Positions 36,051-45,988 of a stretch of 64,000 nt of DNA are shown piece by piece. How positions within the stretch are numbered: position 1 is the stretch's first letter; the number at the start of each line of letters is the position of its first letter. A program made the translations under genes and the position numbers. Under the pieces are notes generated by a model that was not told where the DNA came from, did not search any database, and was given only the letters and a program-made list of their open reading frames with translations. The stretch covers positions 2,310,870 to 2,374,869 of the forward strand of contig NC_020055.1 in NCBI RefSeq assembly GCF_000331025.1, given 5' to 3'. The stretch comes from Maridesulfovibrio hydrothermalis AM13 = DSM 14728. GTDB lineage: Bacteria > Desulfobacterota > Desulfovibrionia > Desulfovibrionales > Desulfovibrionaceae.

Positions 36051-37703
36051 ATGAACGGTTCATTCTGGGGATTACTTGATTCTGCCTCCCGGTACAGGCT
36101 TCTTGTTTCCGGTCATGGCAAGCCGCATCTTATGGAAACGGCAAACATAATTATCAATAGTGCCGAAGGCAGCAATGATAAGGGAGCCTTGATTGATGTA
36201 GGGGTTGATATGTTTCTTGCCGCCTGGGAATCAAGTCCTCTTGATGGACAACTTGCTTCCAACCTTCTCGCTATCAATCAGCAGTTGAACTTTTTACCTG
36301 AGCAACTTGCCGAAACTCTTTCTCTGGTCGCTTCAAACAGTTCTATTCCAGAAAATATCAGTTATTTGCAAAGGCTGGTAGCTAAAGATGATAAAGCTAA
36401 GCTGCTTGAATATTTATCCAGCCAGACTGAACGGCAGCCTGAGAACCTTTTCTGGCTTTCACATTTGATCGATCTGGCCTTTTTCATGGGGCGGCATGAT
36501 GTTGCAAGTGTTGCGCTGGCCAGAGGGTGGCCTTCCGGGATGAATACTGTCCTTAACAAATATGCCGGGGACATTGCTTTTTGCTCCGGTGATTATGAGC
36601 AGGCCGAATTGATCTATTCCGATACTTCCGGCGGGGCACTCATACTGGGTGAAAATTTATTGCGTCTGGCGGAGTCCGTTGACCGTATGGGGCGCAGGGA
36701 TGAGGCTCTTGTTTTGTGGAGGGATCGTATGACCGCCCGCCCCTGGCAGGTCAACACATGGCTTAAAGTCTATGATCGGCTTTTGGGCAATGACGGATTA
36801 AAGAGATTAAAGGGCAGGGTTGCGGTTTGTCTTTATACTTACGGTAAAGGCCATGATTTTAATGAAACAATGAAGGCGCTCGCGGCCTCTCGATTAGACA
36901 ATGTGCATGTTTTTGCTTTGAATAACGGGAGCAGCGATATCACCGGACAGGTGTTGAAAAGCTGGAAAGACAAACTCGGTGATTCTTTTACAGCCATAGA
37001 GCTGCCAGTCAATATTGGTGCACCCGCTGCGCGCAACTGGCTTAAGAATCTGGATGAGATAAAAGCATATGACTATGTGGCATACCTTGATGACGATGCT
37101 CTTATTCCTGTAGACTGGCAGGAACATTTTAGTGCGGCTGTTGATGCATATCCAGATGCCGGAGTATGGGGATGCAAGGTTGTAAATGAAGGTCAGGAGG
37201 AGGTTATCCAGCATGCTGATCTGCATTTGAAGGAAACTTCTCACAATTTTGAAGACATAGTGCGCAGTTTCGAGTTCGCTTACCTTGATCCTTACAATCA
37301 GGATCTTGATTACGGTCAATTTGATTATTGCCGTCCCTGCGTGTCCGTAACCGGATGTTTTCATCTTTTCAAGCAGTCGGTATTGCATGAAATTGGTGAT
37401 TTTGATTTGCGCTATTCCCCAACGCAGTATGATGACGTTGATCATGATTTGATGCTGTCTTCTATTGGAAAGACGGCAGTATATCAGGGCAGTTTAAAAG
37501 TTTTGCATAAGCGTAAATCCGGTTCGGCAACATCTGTGAGCAGGTCGGCCAGAGGCAGCGGGGCCGGCAACGTTCTTAAGCTTGAAAGCAAATATGAAGC
37601 CTCGGATATTGCTGAGATTATCGGACGCGACGCTCAGCGGCTGGAAAATGATTTTACTGAAAAGTCTCTTAAGTTGGGGCAGGTGATGAAAGAAATGGAG
37701 TAA
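36051..37703 (+). CDS. TPR-like + GT2 family glycosyltransferase
   Basis: 550 aa. The N-terminal ~250 residues are helical with tetratricopeptide-like character (LSHLIDLAFFMGRHDVASVA, DYEQAELIYS). From ~265 a GT-A fold begins (GRVAVCLYTYGKGHDFNETM); NIGAPAARNW, the DxD-like YLDDDALIPVDW and VSVTGCFHLFKQSVL with EIGDFDLRYSP are typical GT2 features. The ATG at 36051 has GGGAG five bases before; the GTG at 36045 overlaps that site. It is likely to work with the CgeB-type enzyme upstream on a protein or surface glycan; the acceptor is unknown. Confidence 0.87.
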   Translation: MNGSFWGLLDSASRYRLLVSGHGKPHLMETANIIINSAEGSNDKGALIDVGVDMFLAAWESSPLDGQLASNLLAINQQLNFLPEQLAETLSLVASNSSIPENISYLQRLVAKDDKAKLLEYLSSQTERQPENLFWLSHLIDLAFFMGRHDVASVALARGWPSGMNTVLNKYAGDIAFCSGDYEQAELIYSDTSGGALILGENLLRLAESVDRMGRRDEALVLWRDRMTARPWQVNTWLKVYDRLLGNDGLKRLKGRVAVCLYTYGKGHDFNETMKALAASRLDNVHVFALNNGSSDITGQVLKSWKDKLGDSFTAIELPVNIGAPAARNWLKNLDEIKAYDYVAYLDDDALIPVDWQEHFSAAVDAYPDAGVWGCKVVNEGQEEVIQHADLHLKETSHNFEDIVRSFEFAYLDPYNQDLDYGQFDYCRPCVSVTGCFHLFKQSVLHEIGDFDLRYSPTQYDDVDHDLMLSSIGKTAVYQGSLKVLHKRKSGSATSVSRSARGSGAGNVLKLESKYEASDIAEIIGRDAQRLENDFTEKSLKLGQVMKEME

Positions 37704-37754
37704 TTGTTATAGCGTCAGTAGTTTGCTATGGTTGAGAAAAATAAGGAGTACAAA

Positions 37755-37982
37755 ATGAAAAAAGTTTTGATTTCAGCTTTTTTATGCACTTTTTTATTTG
37801 CCGCAACCGGATGTGGAAGCAAACATTACACTATCACCAAAAATGACGGCTCAACCGCTGTAAGTGTCGGTGAACCTAAGTTTTCTAAAGATTCCAGTTC
37901 TTATAAATTTGAAAATCTTGATGGACAGGAAGTAATTATCAAGCGTGAAGATGTGAAAGAAATCAGGCAGAATGATAAGTAG
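37755..37982 (+). CDS. Small YgdI/YgdR-like (DUF903) lipoprotein
   Basis: 75 aa. The signal peptide ends with a lipobox-like FAATGC, so Cys21 or thereabouts would be lipidated. The mature domain, YTITKNDGSTAVS, KFSKDSSSYKFENLDGQE and IIKREDVKEI, matches the small SH3-like YgdI/YgdR fold. AAGGAG precedes the ATG at 37755; the frame opens earlier at 37728. Function in the family is unknown, apart from envelope location. Confidence 0.85.
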   Translation: MKKVLISAFLCTFLFAATGCGSKHYTITKNDGSTAVSVGEPKFSKDSSSYKFENLDGQEVIIKREDVKEIRQNDK

Positions 37983-38013
37983 GCTGGTCAAGTCAAAACT
38001 AATACAAGTAACA

Positions 38014-38054
38014 GTAAAAAAGGGAGGAAGTGTGCAGCTTCCTCCCTTTTTTAC
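38014..38054. terminator. Bidirectional terminator
   Basis: Perfect 17-bp stem (GTAAAAAAGGGAGGAAG arm) with a 7-nt loop between the lipoprotein gene and the convergent secreted-protein gene. Confidence 0.92.
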
Positions 38055-38593
38055 TACATATCTTCTGAAAGACGGTCATAGTATGGCTTTACTGCCTCAA
38101 TATCAGCCTTAGAGGCTCCCATCATGGATTTGGCGGCTGATAATGCAGACTGCATATGCTGCTTCAGCATTTCTTTTTGTTGCGGACTCATACTTGGGTC
38201 AGCCTCAATTTGAGCTAAAGCTTTTTCCATTTCATGCACGCCTGTGTTAGCATTATCTGTCATTCCAATAGCTGTAATGGCTTTAAAAACTCTACCTGCC
38301 GTTTCTGGCCATGTTTTATGGGTGAATCCATTTGCTTCAATGATTTTCTTTGTCTGGGCATTGTGGCTGTATATTAATTCACATTCTTTATTAAACATAT
38401 CGGGGCCGAACATTTGACCTGCATATGCGCCCGTCTGATCTCTTTTGGCATCTATCTGGTCCATATAAGGGTCAAGTTGTTCAAGTGTGTTTATGACACG
38501 CTCGATTTGATCGTTTGTAAGCGGGCTTTCGGCACTTACTGCAGAAGCCAGAATGAAAGTAAGGATAAGTGCCGGAATAATTTTTTTTAACAT
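38054..38593 (-). CDS. Secreted helical protein, unknown function
   Basis: 179 aa with a signal peptide (ALILTFILASAVSA) and a mature, almost wholly helical, Met/Gln/Lys-rich chain (INTLEQLDPYMDQIDAKRDQ; QQKEMLKQHMQSALSAAKSM). Only one cysteine is present. No family is recognised. It is transcribed alone, between the two terminators at 38.0 and 38.7 kb. Could be a periplasmic adaptor or chaperone-like protein, but this is a guess from composition. Confidence 0.75.
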   Translation of the reverse strand: MLKKIIPALILTFILASAVSAESPLTNDQIERVINTLEQLDPYMDQIDAKRDQTGAYAGQMFGPDMFNKECELIYSHNAQTKKIIEANGFTHKTWPETAGRVFKAITAIGMTDNANTGVHEMEKALAQIEADPSMSPQQKEMLKQHMQSALSAAKSMMGASKADIEAVKPYYDRLSEDM

Positions 38594-38726
38594 TGATTCC
38601 TCCGTTGAATCTGAATTGATACTTTATTTTGCAAATCAATTTATATTGATTATTCTGGAATTGTCCACGTAAAATACATTATATTTTAATTGTTCATTAA
38701 GATTTGCTGTTCTGTACTCCAAAAAG

Positions 38727-38758
38727 AAATAGCCCTGCTTTTGCAAGCAGGGCTATTT
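38727..38758 (-). terminator. Terminator of the glutamine synthetase gene
   Basis: AAATAGCCCTGCTT pairs with AAGCAGGGCTATTT around TTGC; A-rich flank on one side, T-rich on the other. Confidence 0.9.
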
Positions 38759-38789
38759 TTGTTTTCTGTATGTATGGTGCTGTTTTTGA

Positions 38790-40976
38790 TTATTTGATGA
38801 AAAGCATTTCAGAGTAGCTGGGCAGACACCAGAGGTCGTCTGCAACGACATCTTCAAGGAGGTCAGCGTATTTACGTACTTCAAGCATGGCGGGAAGTGC
38901 TTTGCTGCAGAGATATTTAGCTTCTTCTGCCGGGTCTTCAGCCGTGTTGCCTTCCATTACTTTTTTCAGTTCAACAGTAGCAGCCTGCATGGCTCTAAGT
39001 TTCTCGGTAACATCTTCAAGTACATCCGTTGTGAAAGGAATGCCGATTGCTTTCATGTTTGCACATGTTTCAGCCAGTTCTTTTTGATAACGCACTGCAC
39101 CGGGGAAGATATGAGTCTTGGCAAGTTTCTCAACCAGAGCTGCCTCTGTGACGATAGCCTGATTGTATTGCTCAAGGTAGATCTCTTTGCGGCTTTCAAG
39201 TTCTTCCTTAGTGAAGACGTTGTACTTGGTAAACATTTCAACAACTTCAGGAGAAGCTATTTCAGGGATAGCATCAGCAGATGTGCGAAGGTTCGGCAGG
39301 CCGCGTTCTTCGACTGCTTCTTTGTGCCATTCCTTAGAGTAGCCGTCGCCATTAAAAACAACCTGACCATGAGCATCCATGATGTCTTTAATTACTTTGT
39401 TGACTGCATCGTTAAGTTTAGATTCGTCTCCGTCCATGAAAGCTTCAAGCTCGTCTGCAATAAAATCAAGAGATTCAGCCATTATGCTGTTGATTGCAAC
39501 CTGAGGTCCGGCGATGGAAGCATTAGATCCTACTGCGCGGAATTCAAAGCGGTTGCCTGTGAAAGCAAACGGGCTGGTACGGTTACGGTCTCCTGCATCT
39601 CTTGGAAGCGGGGGAAGTGTATCAACGCCGGCTTTAAGGAAACCTGTGCTTGTGGGGGTTGGAGAGTCGCCTTCCTGAATTTTGTTGAAGATTTCAGAGA
39701 GGTGATCACCTAGGAAAATTGATATAATTGCCGGAGGAGCTTCGTTTGCACCAAGGCGGTGGTCATTGGATGCGGAAGCGACAACTGCACGCAGAAGTTT
39801 GCTGTATTTGTGTACAGAGCGGATAACTGCGGCGCAGAAAATCAGGAACTGAGCATTTTTGTGCGGGTTTTCGCCCGGATCAAAAAGGCTGCCGTGACCT
39901 GCGCAGCTCAAAGAGTAGTTGAGATGCTTGCCGGAGCCGTTGATTCCTGCAAATGGTTTTTCGTGCAGCAGGCAAGTCATGCCGTGTCTTTTGGCCACGC
40001 TTTTAAGAGTGGTCATGATCATCTGGTTGTGGTCGGTTGCGATGTTGGCCTGCTCGTAAACCGGTGCAATTTCGAACTGTCCGGGGGCAACCTCGTTGTG
40101 ACGGGTTTTTACCGGCACTCCGAGTTTGTAGAGTTCGTGTTCAGCATCCATCATGAATGACAGTACACGGCGGGGGACTGCGCCGAAGTAATGATCGTCG
40201 AGTTCCTGTCCTTTAGCCGGCTTTGCGCCGAACAGAGTTCTGCCTGCCATCTGGAGGTCCGGACGGGCGAAGAAAAAGTTTCTGTCGATGAGGAAGTATT
40301 CCTGCTCGGGGCCGGCATTGGAGACTACACGGTTACCTGATTTATCGCCGAAAATTCTAAGGATGCGCTGCGCAGGACCGTTAACAGCCTGATTTGCTCT
40401 GAGCAAAGGAGTCTTCTTGTCGAGAGCTTCCCCTGTCCATGAGATGAACGCGGTGGGGATGCACAGTAAAGTTCCGTTAGGATTTTCAATGATGTATGCA
40501 GGACTTGTTACGTCCCAGGCTGTGTATCCACGTGCTTCAAAGGTTGCACGCAGGCCGCCGTTAGGAAAGCTGGATGCGTCAGGCTCTCCCTGAATAAGCA
40601 GTTTTCCTTCAAATTCGGCAATTGCATTGCCGTTAGCCGCCGGGCTGAGGAATCCATCATGTTTTTCAGCAGTAAGTCCGGTCAGAGGATAGAAAACATG
40701 AGTGTAATGAGTCGCACCTTTTTCAAGTGCCCATTCCTTCATTGCATTTGCGACGGTATCAGCAATGGAAGGATCAAGCTTTGCGCCTTCTTCAATAGTT
40801 TTATGTAATGATTTGTAGACATCTTTTGGCAGTCTGTCTTTCATTACATTATCATTGAAAACGTTGCATCCGAAAATGTCGGTGGGTTTAGTGTCTGCAA
40901 AGCTGAAAGATGCTTTGGGCGCAGTGTAGTTTGTAACGGTGGCGATTGCGCTCTGGCGGGACATGTTGGCACTCAT
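38790..40976 (-). CDS. glnN: Type III glutamine synthetase
   Basis: ATP-dependent synthesis of glutamine from glutamate and ammonia. 728 aa, the length of the large GSIII class, far longer than GSI (~450). Conserved parts include [55 protein letters not shown] and the catalytic-base region [13 protein letters not shown]. Start ATG at 40976 (MSANMSRQ) has AAGGAG nine bases upstream; the frame opens at 41045. A glutamine/polar amino acid importer is divergently encoded across 0.9 kb of AT-rich DNA, which carries a candidate palindromic operator. Confidence 0.95.
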   Translation of the reverse strand: MSANMSRQSAIATVTNYTAPKASFSFADTKPTDIFGCNVFNDNVMKDRLPKDVYKSLHKTIEEGAKLDPSIADTVANAMKEWALEKGATHYTHVFYPLTGLTAEKHDGFLSPAANGNAIAEFEGKLLIQGEPDASSFPNGGLRATFEARGYTAWDVTSPAYIIENPNGTLLCIPTAFISWTGEALDKKTPLLRANQAVNGPAQRILRIFGDKSGNRVVSNAGPEQEYFLIDRNFFFARPDLQMAGRTLFGAKPAKGQELDDHYFGAVPRRVLSFMMDAEHELYKLGVPVKTRHNEVAPGQFEIAPVYEQANIATDHNQMIMTTLKSVAKRHGMTCLLHEKPFAGINGSGKHLNYSLSCAGHGSLFDPGENPHKNAQFLIFCAAVIRSVHKYSKLLRAVVASASNDHRLGANEAPPAIISIFLGDHLSEIFNKIQEGDSPTPTSTGFLKAGVDTLPPLPRDAGDRNRTSPFAFTGNRFEFRAVGSNASIAGPQVAINSIMAESLDFIADELEAFMDGDESKLNDAVNKVIKDIMDAHGQVVFNGDGYSKEWHKEAVEERGLPNLRTSADAIPEIASPEVVEMFTKYNVFTKEELESRKEIYLEQYNQAIVTEAALVEKLAKTHIFPGAVRYQKELAETCANMKAIGIPFTTDVLEDVTEKLRAMQAATVELKKVMEGNTAEDPAEEAKYLCSKALPAMLEVRKYADLLEDVVADDLWCLPSYSEMLFIK

Positions 40977-41045
40977 GTGTAAAAGCTCCTTGAGTCTAAT
41001 TTTATAGTGATCTCCGACCCGGCGGAGAGTAAGGCATGTTGGCAA

Positions 41046-41869
41046 AACTGATTTTTATAAGCATGAAATGGTCCAATTATGTAATCATCAATTATAACCG
41101 CATGTTAATTGTATTTGACTCGTTTCAGACTTGCTGTGTTTTAACAAAAAAGTGAAAAAGGTGTTGAATTCGACGATTAGAGATTACAATTATGTAATTT
41201 TTCTTTTGATCACAGTGGTCGACAGGGAAAAGGTGTAACAAAATTGTAGTTTTTTGGTTTTATAAGTTGGATGAGGTTTGAATGTGTGACTGAATTGGAT
41301 ATTTTGAGCTTTCGTAAGAGTTTTTGTTTAAAGGGTGGGCATACATTAATATATAGGAACCTCAAATTGCTTTTAACGTATAAGGCTAAGCTGCTGCTTT
41401 GTTAAGCCTGTAATATTCTCTACAGGTAGTTTCATAGCAGTTTTGTTTATGAAGTTACATAGTTTTGTGTATGGTAATTATTATCGACTTTTTAATGGAT
41501 TATATTTGCTTAATGGTGGATAATAGGCGTTTTTATTCTGCTAATCAGTGTAGGAGGTGAAGGTTATTGTTTCATATTTTTTTTAGAAATGGCGCGCAAA
41601 CTTATGAAAAATTGTGTGGATGATTGAAAAAACAATCGCATTTAATTTCATAAAAAGACAAATATTATCCAAATGTTATTCTGGCGAAGTTATTGATTGA
41701 TTCATTAATTCTTTTTGTTAAAATCGAAAATCTTGAAATAGAGAGAAAAAAATGCTAATTTTTCAAAGTTCCGTAAATAATAGATAGTCAAACTTCTCAG
41801 TTGAGCGGTGAATCTTCATATGTCCATATGGAGAAAATATAAAAATAAGATGTTAGTCTTGGAGGATTC
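41046..41869. other. AT-rich divergent intergenic region between glnN and glnH
   Basis: About 820 bases with no gene. CAATTATGTAAT occurs twice exactly (41074-41085 and 41187-41198); the second copy lies in a palindrome ATTACA-ATTA-TGTAAT at 41183-41198. CCTGTA/TACAGG forms a small hairpin at about 41407-41426. CATATG occurs twice two bases apart at about 41818-41831, just before glnH. No convincing sigma54 promoter (GG-N10-GC) was seen. Confidence 0.5.
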
Positions 41870-42613
41870 ATGAAAAAATTGTTGTCACTCGTTGTTGCTG
41901 CGCTCATGACCGTAGCTATGGTCGGAACTGCTTTTGCCGGTAAACTTACAGTAGCTTGTGATACAAGCTTCCCTCCTTTTGAATTTAAAGATCCCGCAAC
42001 TGGAAAACATACTGGTTTTGACGTTGAACTCTGGGAAGCCATCGCTAAGAAAATCGGAGCCGATTACACTCTCCAGCCTATGGATTTCAACGGAATCATC
42101 CCCGGTCTTCAGTCTAATCAGGTTGATGTAGGCATCGCAGGCATCACTATTAAGCCTGAACGTGCTAAAGTTGTCGATTTTTCTGATGGTTATTACAACT
42201 CCGGTCTACTCATTCTCGTTAAAAAAGATGATAATTCTGTAAACGATATCAAAGACCTTAAAGGTAAGATTATCGCTACTAAGCTGAACACCACTTCCGC
42301 GGAATTTGCAAAAAAAGCCGGTGCTAAAGAAGTAAAACTGTACCCCAACAGCGATGCAATGTTCATGGAACTCATGGCTGGCGGTGCTGATGCGGTTATC
42401 TTTGACTCCCCCGTTATCGCAGACTTCATGCGCAAGGCCGGTAAAGGTCAGGTTAAAGTTGTTGGTCCTCTTTACAATGGCCAGCAGTACGGTATTGCCT
42501 TTCCTAAAGGAAGCAAGCTTGTTGCAAAAGTAAACGCTGCTCTTAAAGAACTGCGTAAAAGTGGCGAATACCGCGAACTGTACATCAAATGGTTTGGTAC
42601 CGAGCCTAAATAA
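41870..42613 (+). CDS. glnH: Glutamine/polar amino acid ABC transporter, binding protein
   Basis: Periplasmic family 3 solute-binding protein, 247 aa. Signal peptide MKKLLSLVVAALMTVAMVGT…AFA, then KLTVACDTSFPPFEFKDPATG (seen as ACDTSFPPFEFKD), FDVELWEAIAKKIGADY, GLQSNQVDVGIAGITIKPER and TKLNTTSAEFAKK, as in GlnH. GGAGG is five bases before the ATG. First gene of a three-gene importer, encoded opposite type III glutamine synthetase, which supports glutamine or glutamate as ligand. Confidence 0.92.
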   Translation: MKKLLSLVVAALMTVAMVGTAFAGKLTVACDTSFPPFEFKDPATGKHTGFDVELWEAIAKKIGADYTLQPMDFNGIIPGLQSNQVDVGIAGITIKPERAKVVDFSDGYYNSGLLILVKKDDNSVNDIKDLKGKIIATKLNTTSAEFAKKAGAKEVKLYPNSDAMFMELMAGGADAVIFDSPVIADFMRKAGKGQVKVVGPLYNGQQYGIAFPKGSKLVAKVNAALKELRKSGEYRELYIKWFGTEPK

Positions 42614-42694
42614 TTTAGACGATATTCTCTGACGTTATTATAAAGGGCGGCTGTTAAGTCGCCCTAATTCTTTATTTCAAGGATAGGGGTCGCA

Positions 42695-43363
42695 ATGGCA
42701 TTTGCATTCGATACTTCAGTTTTCTGGGAAACATTCCCCATGCTTGTGCGTGGTCTCAAGTTGACAATTGAGATTACAATCGGTGGATTACTTTTCGGTT
42801 TTATTCTCGGAAGCGGCGCAGGGCTGATGAAACTGGCCCGTTCATTTATGATCAGGAAGATTGCCGGACTTTATGTTGAGGCTATCAGAGGAACGCCCAT
42901 GCTGGTGCAGGCAATGTTCCTTTATTACGGCATTCCTATGGCAATGGGAATACGGATTCCTCCCATAACTGCCGGTATTATTATTATCGCCGTCAACTCC
43001 GGTGCTTATATAGCAGAAATTGTTCGCGGTGCTGTGCAGTCCATTAATCCCGGGCAGGTTGAGGCAGGGCGTTCTATCGGCCTTACCCGTACTCAGACCA
43101 TGCTTTATATTATCTGGCCGCAGGCTTTGAAAAGAATGATTCCGCCCCTTGGCAATCAGTTTATTATCAGCCTCAAAGATACTTCGCTTTTGATGGTCAT
43201 CGGTGTTGGCGAGCTTATGCGGACAGGGCAGGAGATTACTTCCGTAAACTTCAGGGCTTTTGAAGTTTACCTTGCTGTTGCCTGTGTTTATCTTGTTATG
43301 ACTCTTTCCATTGCAAACGTTATGAGCATGATTGAGAGAAAGCTCAATACCACCCAGAGGTAG
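42695..43363 (+). CDS. glnP: Glutamine/polar amino acid ABC transporter, permease
   Basis: Inner-membrane permease of the HisMQ/GlnP type, 222 aa with five hydrophobic segments. Family opening [20 protein letters not shown] and the EAA loop region [23 protein letters not shown] with the downstream G are clear. Preceded by AAGGATAGGGG; the ATPase gene begins 4 bp after the stop. Confidence 0.95.
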   Translation: MAFAFDTSVFWETFPMLVRGLKLTIEITIGGLLFGFILGSGAGLMKLARSFMIRKIAGLYVEAIRGTPMLVQAMFLYYGIPMAMGIRIPPITAGIIIIAVNSGAYIAEIVRGAVQSINPGQVEAGRSIGLTRTQTMLYIIWPQALKRMIPPLGNQFIISLKDTSLLMVIGVGELMRTGQEITSVNFRAFEVYLAVACVYLVMTLSIANVMSMIERKLNTTQR

Positions 43364-43367
43364 TGTA

Positions 43368-44099
43368 GTGATTAATATTAAGAATCTCCATAAAAGTTTT
43401 GGAAAGCTTGAAGTCATCAAAGGCATTGATCTGCATGTGAAATCCGGTGAAGTTGTCTGTATAATCGGGCCTTCAGGGTCCGGTAAATCAACCGTTTTGC
43501 GCTGCATTAATAAACTTGAAGAGCCTACTTTCGGTACTATTGTTGTCGATGGTCATGATATTATGGCAAAGGACACCAATATTAATCAGGTGCGCGCTGA
43601 GGCTGGAATGGTTTTTCAGCAGTTCAACCTTTTTCCACACATGACAATCTTGCAGAATGTTACGCTCGGTCCGGTCAAGGTCCGTAAAATGGGCAAAAGT
43701 GATGCGGATGAGCTTGGGCTTAAGCTTCTTGAAAAAGTTGGTCTGAAAGACAAGGCCCGCAATTATCCTGATCAGCTTTCCGGTGGACAGAAGCAGCGTG
43801 TTGCCATTGCCCGCTCTCTGGCATTGCAGCCTAAAGTTATCCTTTTTGACGAACCCACATCAGCCCTTGACCCCGAACTTGTGGGTGAGGTGCTTGAAGT
43901 TATGCAGAAATTAGCCAAAGAGGGGATGACCATGATTGTGGTTACCCATGAAATGGGCTTTGCCAAGGAAGTAGCTGATCGTCTTATTTTTATTGATGAA
44001 GGAATTATTCAGGAAGAGGGAGTGCCGTCAGAGGTGTTCGCTAATCCGAAGAATCCCAGATTAAAAGACTTTTTAGGGAAGGTTGTTTCCCATTTATAG
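43368..44099 (+). CDS. glnQ: Glutamine/polar amino acid ABC transporter, ATP-binding protein
   Basis: ATPase of the importer, 243 aa. Walker [11 protein letters not shown]-loop [13 protein letters not shown], signature [16 protein letters not shown], Walker [15 protein letters not shown] and switch [10 protein letters not shown] longer frame opens at 43332 inside glnP, but GTG at 43368 ([12 protein letters not shown]) has GAGG seven bases upstream and is the family start. Last gene of glnHPQ; a terminator follows. Confidence 0.96.
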   Translation: MINIKNLHKSFGKLEVIKGIDLHVKSGEVVCIIGPSGSGKSTVLRCINKLEEPTFGTIVVDGHDIMAKDTNINQVRAEAGMVFQQFNLFPHMTILQNVTLGPVKVRKMGKSDADELGLKLLEKVGLKDKARNYPDQLSGGQKQRVAIARSLALQPKVILFDEPTSALDPELVGEVLEVMQKLAKEGMTMIVVTHEMGFAKEVADRLIFIDEGIIQEEGVPSEVFANPKNPRLKDFLGKVVSHL

Positions 44100-44123
44100 A
44101 GAAAGTAAAATTGATTGTTTTTC

Positions 44124-44155
44124 AGGCGGCTTCTGTCACAGGGGCCGCCTTTTTA
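44124..44155 (+). terminator. Terminator of glnHPQ
   Basis: AGGCGGC/GCCGCCT stem, with inner CTGT/ACAG pairing, then TTTTT. Confidence 0.88.
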
Positions 44156-44240
44156 TTTGTATATGAAAGAGGTTGACGACATCTGACATTTACTAAATAA
44201 ACTATAGGATAATAAAAATCTTTAATCGGGAGCGGATGGT

Positions 44241-44816
44241 ATGAAAAGAGTTTTGAGTTGCAGCCTGGTTGTTCTTGTTTTGGTAATGATGAGTTCACTG
44301 TCTTTTGCCGCAGATTACCCTGAAGTGCGCGGTTCATGGGTCGGTTTTGTTAAGATGATTAAGAAAGACGGTTCAACTAAAGACAGCAAAGCAATGTTTG
44401 TTATCAACAAACAGGATGGTCCTTTGTTCGCCGGGTATAAGGCATGGTTCAGCGATAAGAGTGATTATGCTATTACCGAAGGATTCAGCGGTATAATCGG
44501 TGCTGATGGGGTAAGCCTTTACTTTGCTGAGCACGAAGACGGTTACACTCAGGGCAGACTTACTGGAAAGGAGAACATGTCTCTGTACTATCTGGAAAGC
44601 GGCCGTAAGGCGAAAGCCATTTATTATGATATGGAAAGAATCCGTTTCTCACGCGCTTTTGTCGATATCGATAAAGATGGCAGCAAAACCATTATTCGTT
44701 CTGAAATAGTGAATGTTTATCCTTTAAATGCCGAGCGCATCATGCGCGAAGCTGATGTGAATAAAGATGGGAAGCTGAGCAAGAAAGAATGGGAAGAGTG
44801 GAAAAAAAACAAATAA
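44241..44816 (+). CDS. Secreted protein with C-terminal EF-hand pair
   Basis: 191 aa with a signal peptide (LSCSLVVLVLVMMSSLSFA) and a beta-rich body of ~100 residues (EVRGSWVGFVKMIKKDGST…, FSGIIGADGVSLYF). The C terminus holds calcium-binding loops: DIDKDGSKTIIRSE and the canonical DVNKDGKLSKKEW. Probably periplasmic and calcium binding; the body resembles no family I recognise. RBS GGGAGCGG precedes the ATG. Own terminator follows. Confidence 0.85.
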   Translation: MKRVLSCSLVVLVLVMMSSLSFAADYPEVRGSWVGFVKMIKKDGSTKDSKAMFVINKQDGPLFAGYKAWFSDKSDYAITEGFSGIIGADGVSLYFAEHEDGYTQGRLTGKENMSLYYLESGRKAKAIYYDMERIRFSRAFVDIDKDGSKTIIRSEIVNVYPLNAERIMREADVNKDGKLSKKEWEEWKKNK

Positions 44817-44830
44817 GCGGTTGTTTTTAT

Positions 44831-44862
44831 AAAAAAGCGCGGTCAAATATGGCCGCGCTATT
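44831..44862 (+). terminator. Terminator after the EF-hand gene
   Basis: AGCGCGGTC pairs with GGCCGCGCT (one G:T) after six As, followed by an A/T-rich run. Confidence 0.8.
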
Positions 44863-44942
44863 ATTTGCCATGATTATCAAAGTTTAAGTTCTGCAAGTGA
44901 TGTTTTCCCCTCTCCGAGGAGAATATTTATTTCAACAGAGCA

Positions 44943-45131
44943 TCACCTTCCACGCGGGTTAAGTTCTTTGCAGCGGCCATCCATGCAGGCTCCTATTGTA
45001 CTCTTAATATCTGCAAGAGAGCTGGCCCCGTTATTTATTGCCGCAGTAATTTGTTTTTTGGTCACTTTGGAGCAGTAGCAGACGTATTCGTTATCTGCTG
45101 CGGTCAGAATATTTTTTGAAAATGCAGTCAC
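44943..45131 (-). CDS. BFD-like (2Fe-2S)-binding domain protein
   Basis: 62-aa single domain similar to bacterioferritin-associated ferredoxin. Cysteines are spaced YVCYCSKVTK…GACMDGRC, i.e. CxC near the start and CxxxxC near the end, the ligand set of the Fer2_BFD fold. I chose GTG at 45131, which has AAGGAG six bases upstream. The frame opens at 45218, but the extra 29 residues lack a family match and a ribosome-binding site. No bacterioferritin or nitrite reductase is adjacent, so it is an orphan BFD domain. Confidence 0.8.
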   Translation of the reverse strand: MTAFSKNILTAADNEYVCYCSKVTKKQITAAINNGASSLADIKSTIGACMDGRCKELNPRGR

Positions 45132-45497
45132 TCCGGTCTCCTTGATATGGTGCACGATACATGCAAAATTTTGGCAGGAAATAGCAGCGTCTGTCAAATG
45201 GCGGTGAGTCCTTTTCATGAAAACAGAGCAAAATCTGCTTTAAAATTTCTGGAAAGTTATTAAAAATAAGCTTTATCTTGACTTTTACTGGTTATTGGCA
45301 AATGTAATCTTAGTTAAATCGTGACTCTTGTCATCAATAAGTAGGCGACTTTTAGTAGAATACTTTATTTAGGCAGCAGTTGAGAGTAGTTGCGGAGGGG
45401 GAGGGAGTCCACTCTCTTTGTAAGTATATAAATTTTGTCCATTCGGGTGGTGATCTTTTATTGCCATCCCTGCTTGACCATTAAATTAGGAGGATTT

Positions 45498-45710
45498 TTG
45501 TCCAATAGAAACTATAAATTTGAAAAGCGTCAGAAAGATCTAGCCAAGAAGAAAAAGAAAGAAGAGAAAAAGCAACGTCAGTTGGCTCGCAAGCAGGCCA
45601 GTCAGGAAAACTCTGATGGCGACACTCCAGAAGAGGGTGCGCAGGACAATGATGCTGTAGAAGAAAGTGCACCGGAAGAGAGTGCGGCAGAAGAAAAGAC
45701 TTCTGCTTAA
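45498..45710 (+). CDS. Small charged protein, basic N half and acidic C half
   Basis: 70 aa from a TTG start at 45498 that has AGGAGG four bases upstream; the longest frame (45435) is unlikely. Residues 1-40 are strongly basic (FEKRQKDLAKKKKKEEKKQ), and residues 45-70 strongly acidic (Glu/Asp/Ala/Ser). Such bipolar low-complexity proteins may bind nucleic acid or ribosomes, but nothing proves it. A strong terminator follows, supporting a real transcript. Confidence 0.65.
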   Translation: MSNRNYKFEKRQKDLAKKKKKEEKKQRQLARKQASQENSDGDTPEEGAQDNDAVEESAPEESAAEEKTSA

Positions 45711-45744
45711 TAAATTTTCAGTCTTTATTTGCATCAAAGCATTT

Positions 45745-45776
45745 AAAAAAAGGTCACCCGAAGGGCGACCTTTTTT
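45745..45776. terminator. Terminator after the small charged protein gene
   Basis: AAAAAAGGTC…GACCTTTTTT with inner CCC/GGG pairing. Confidence 0.9.
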
Positions 45777-45988
45777 ATTGTCAATGATTGAGAAACTTCT
45801 TGACTGAATTCGCTATATAAATTGAACTCCTCAACAAATGGCCGTACCGTATTATTTGATTGGCAATCAGGTCCGGCTTTTGTTAATTGCAGTATCTTTT
45901 TTACAGCTTTCCGTGCGCTGTTTATAGTAAGTGAAGAAAAACTGATTAAATTTCTGGTTGCATTCAGCTAGGCTGAATTTTGTATTAG

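Noticed and set aside
41660-41720. Sigma54 promoter near CTGGCGAAGTTATTGA
   Set aside because: The GG-N10-GC core is not met; the downstream GC is missing.
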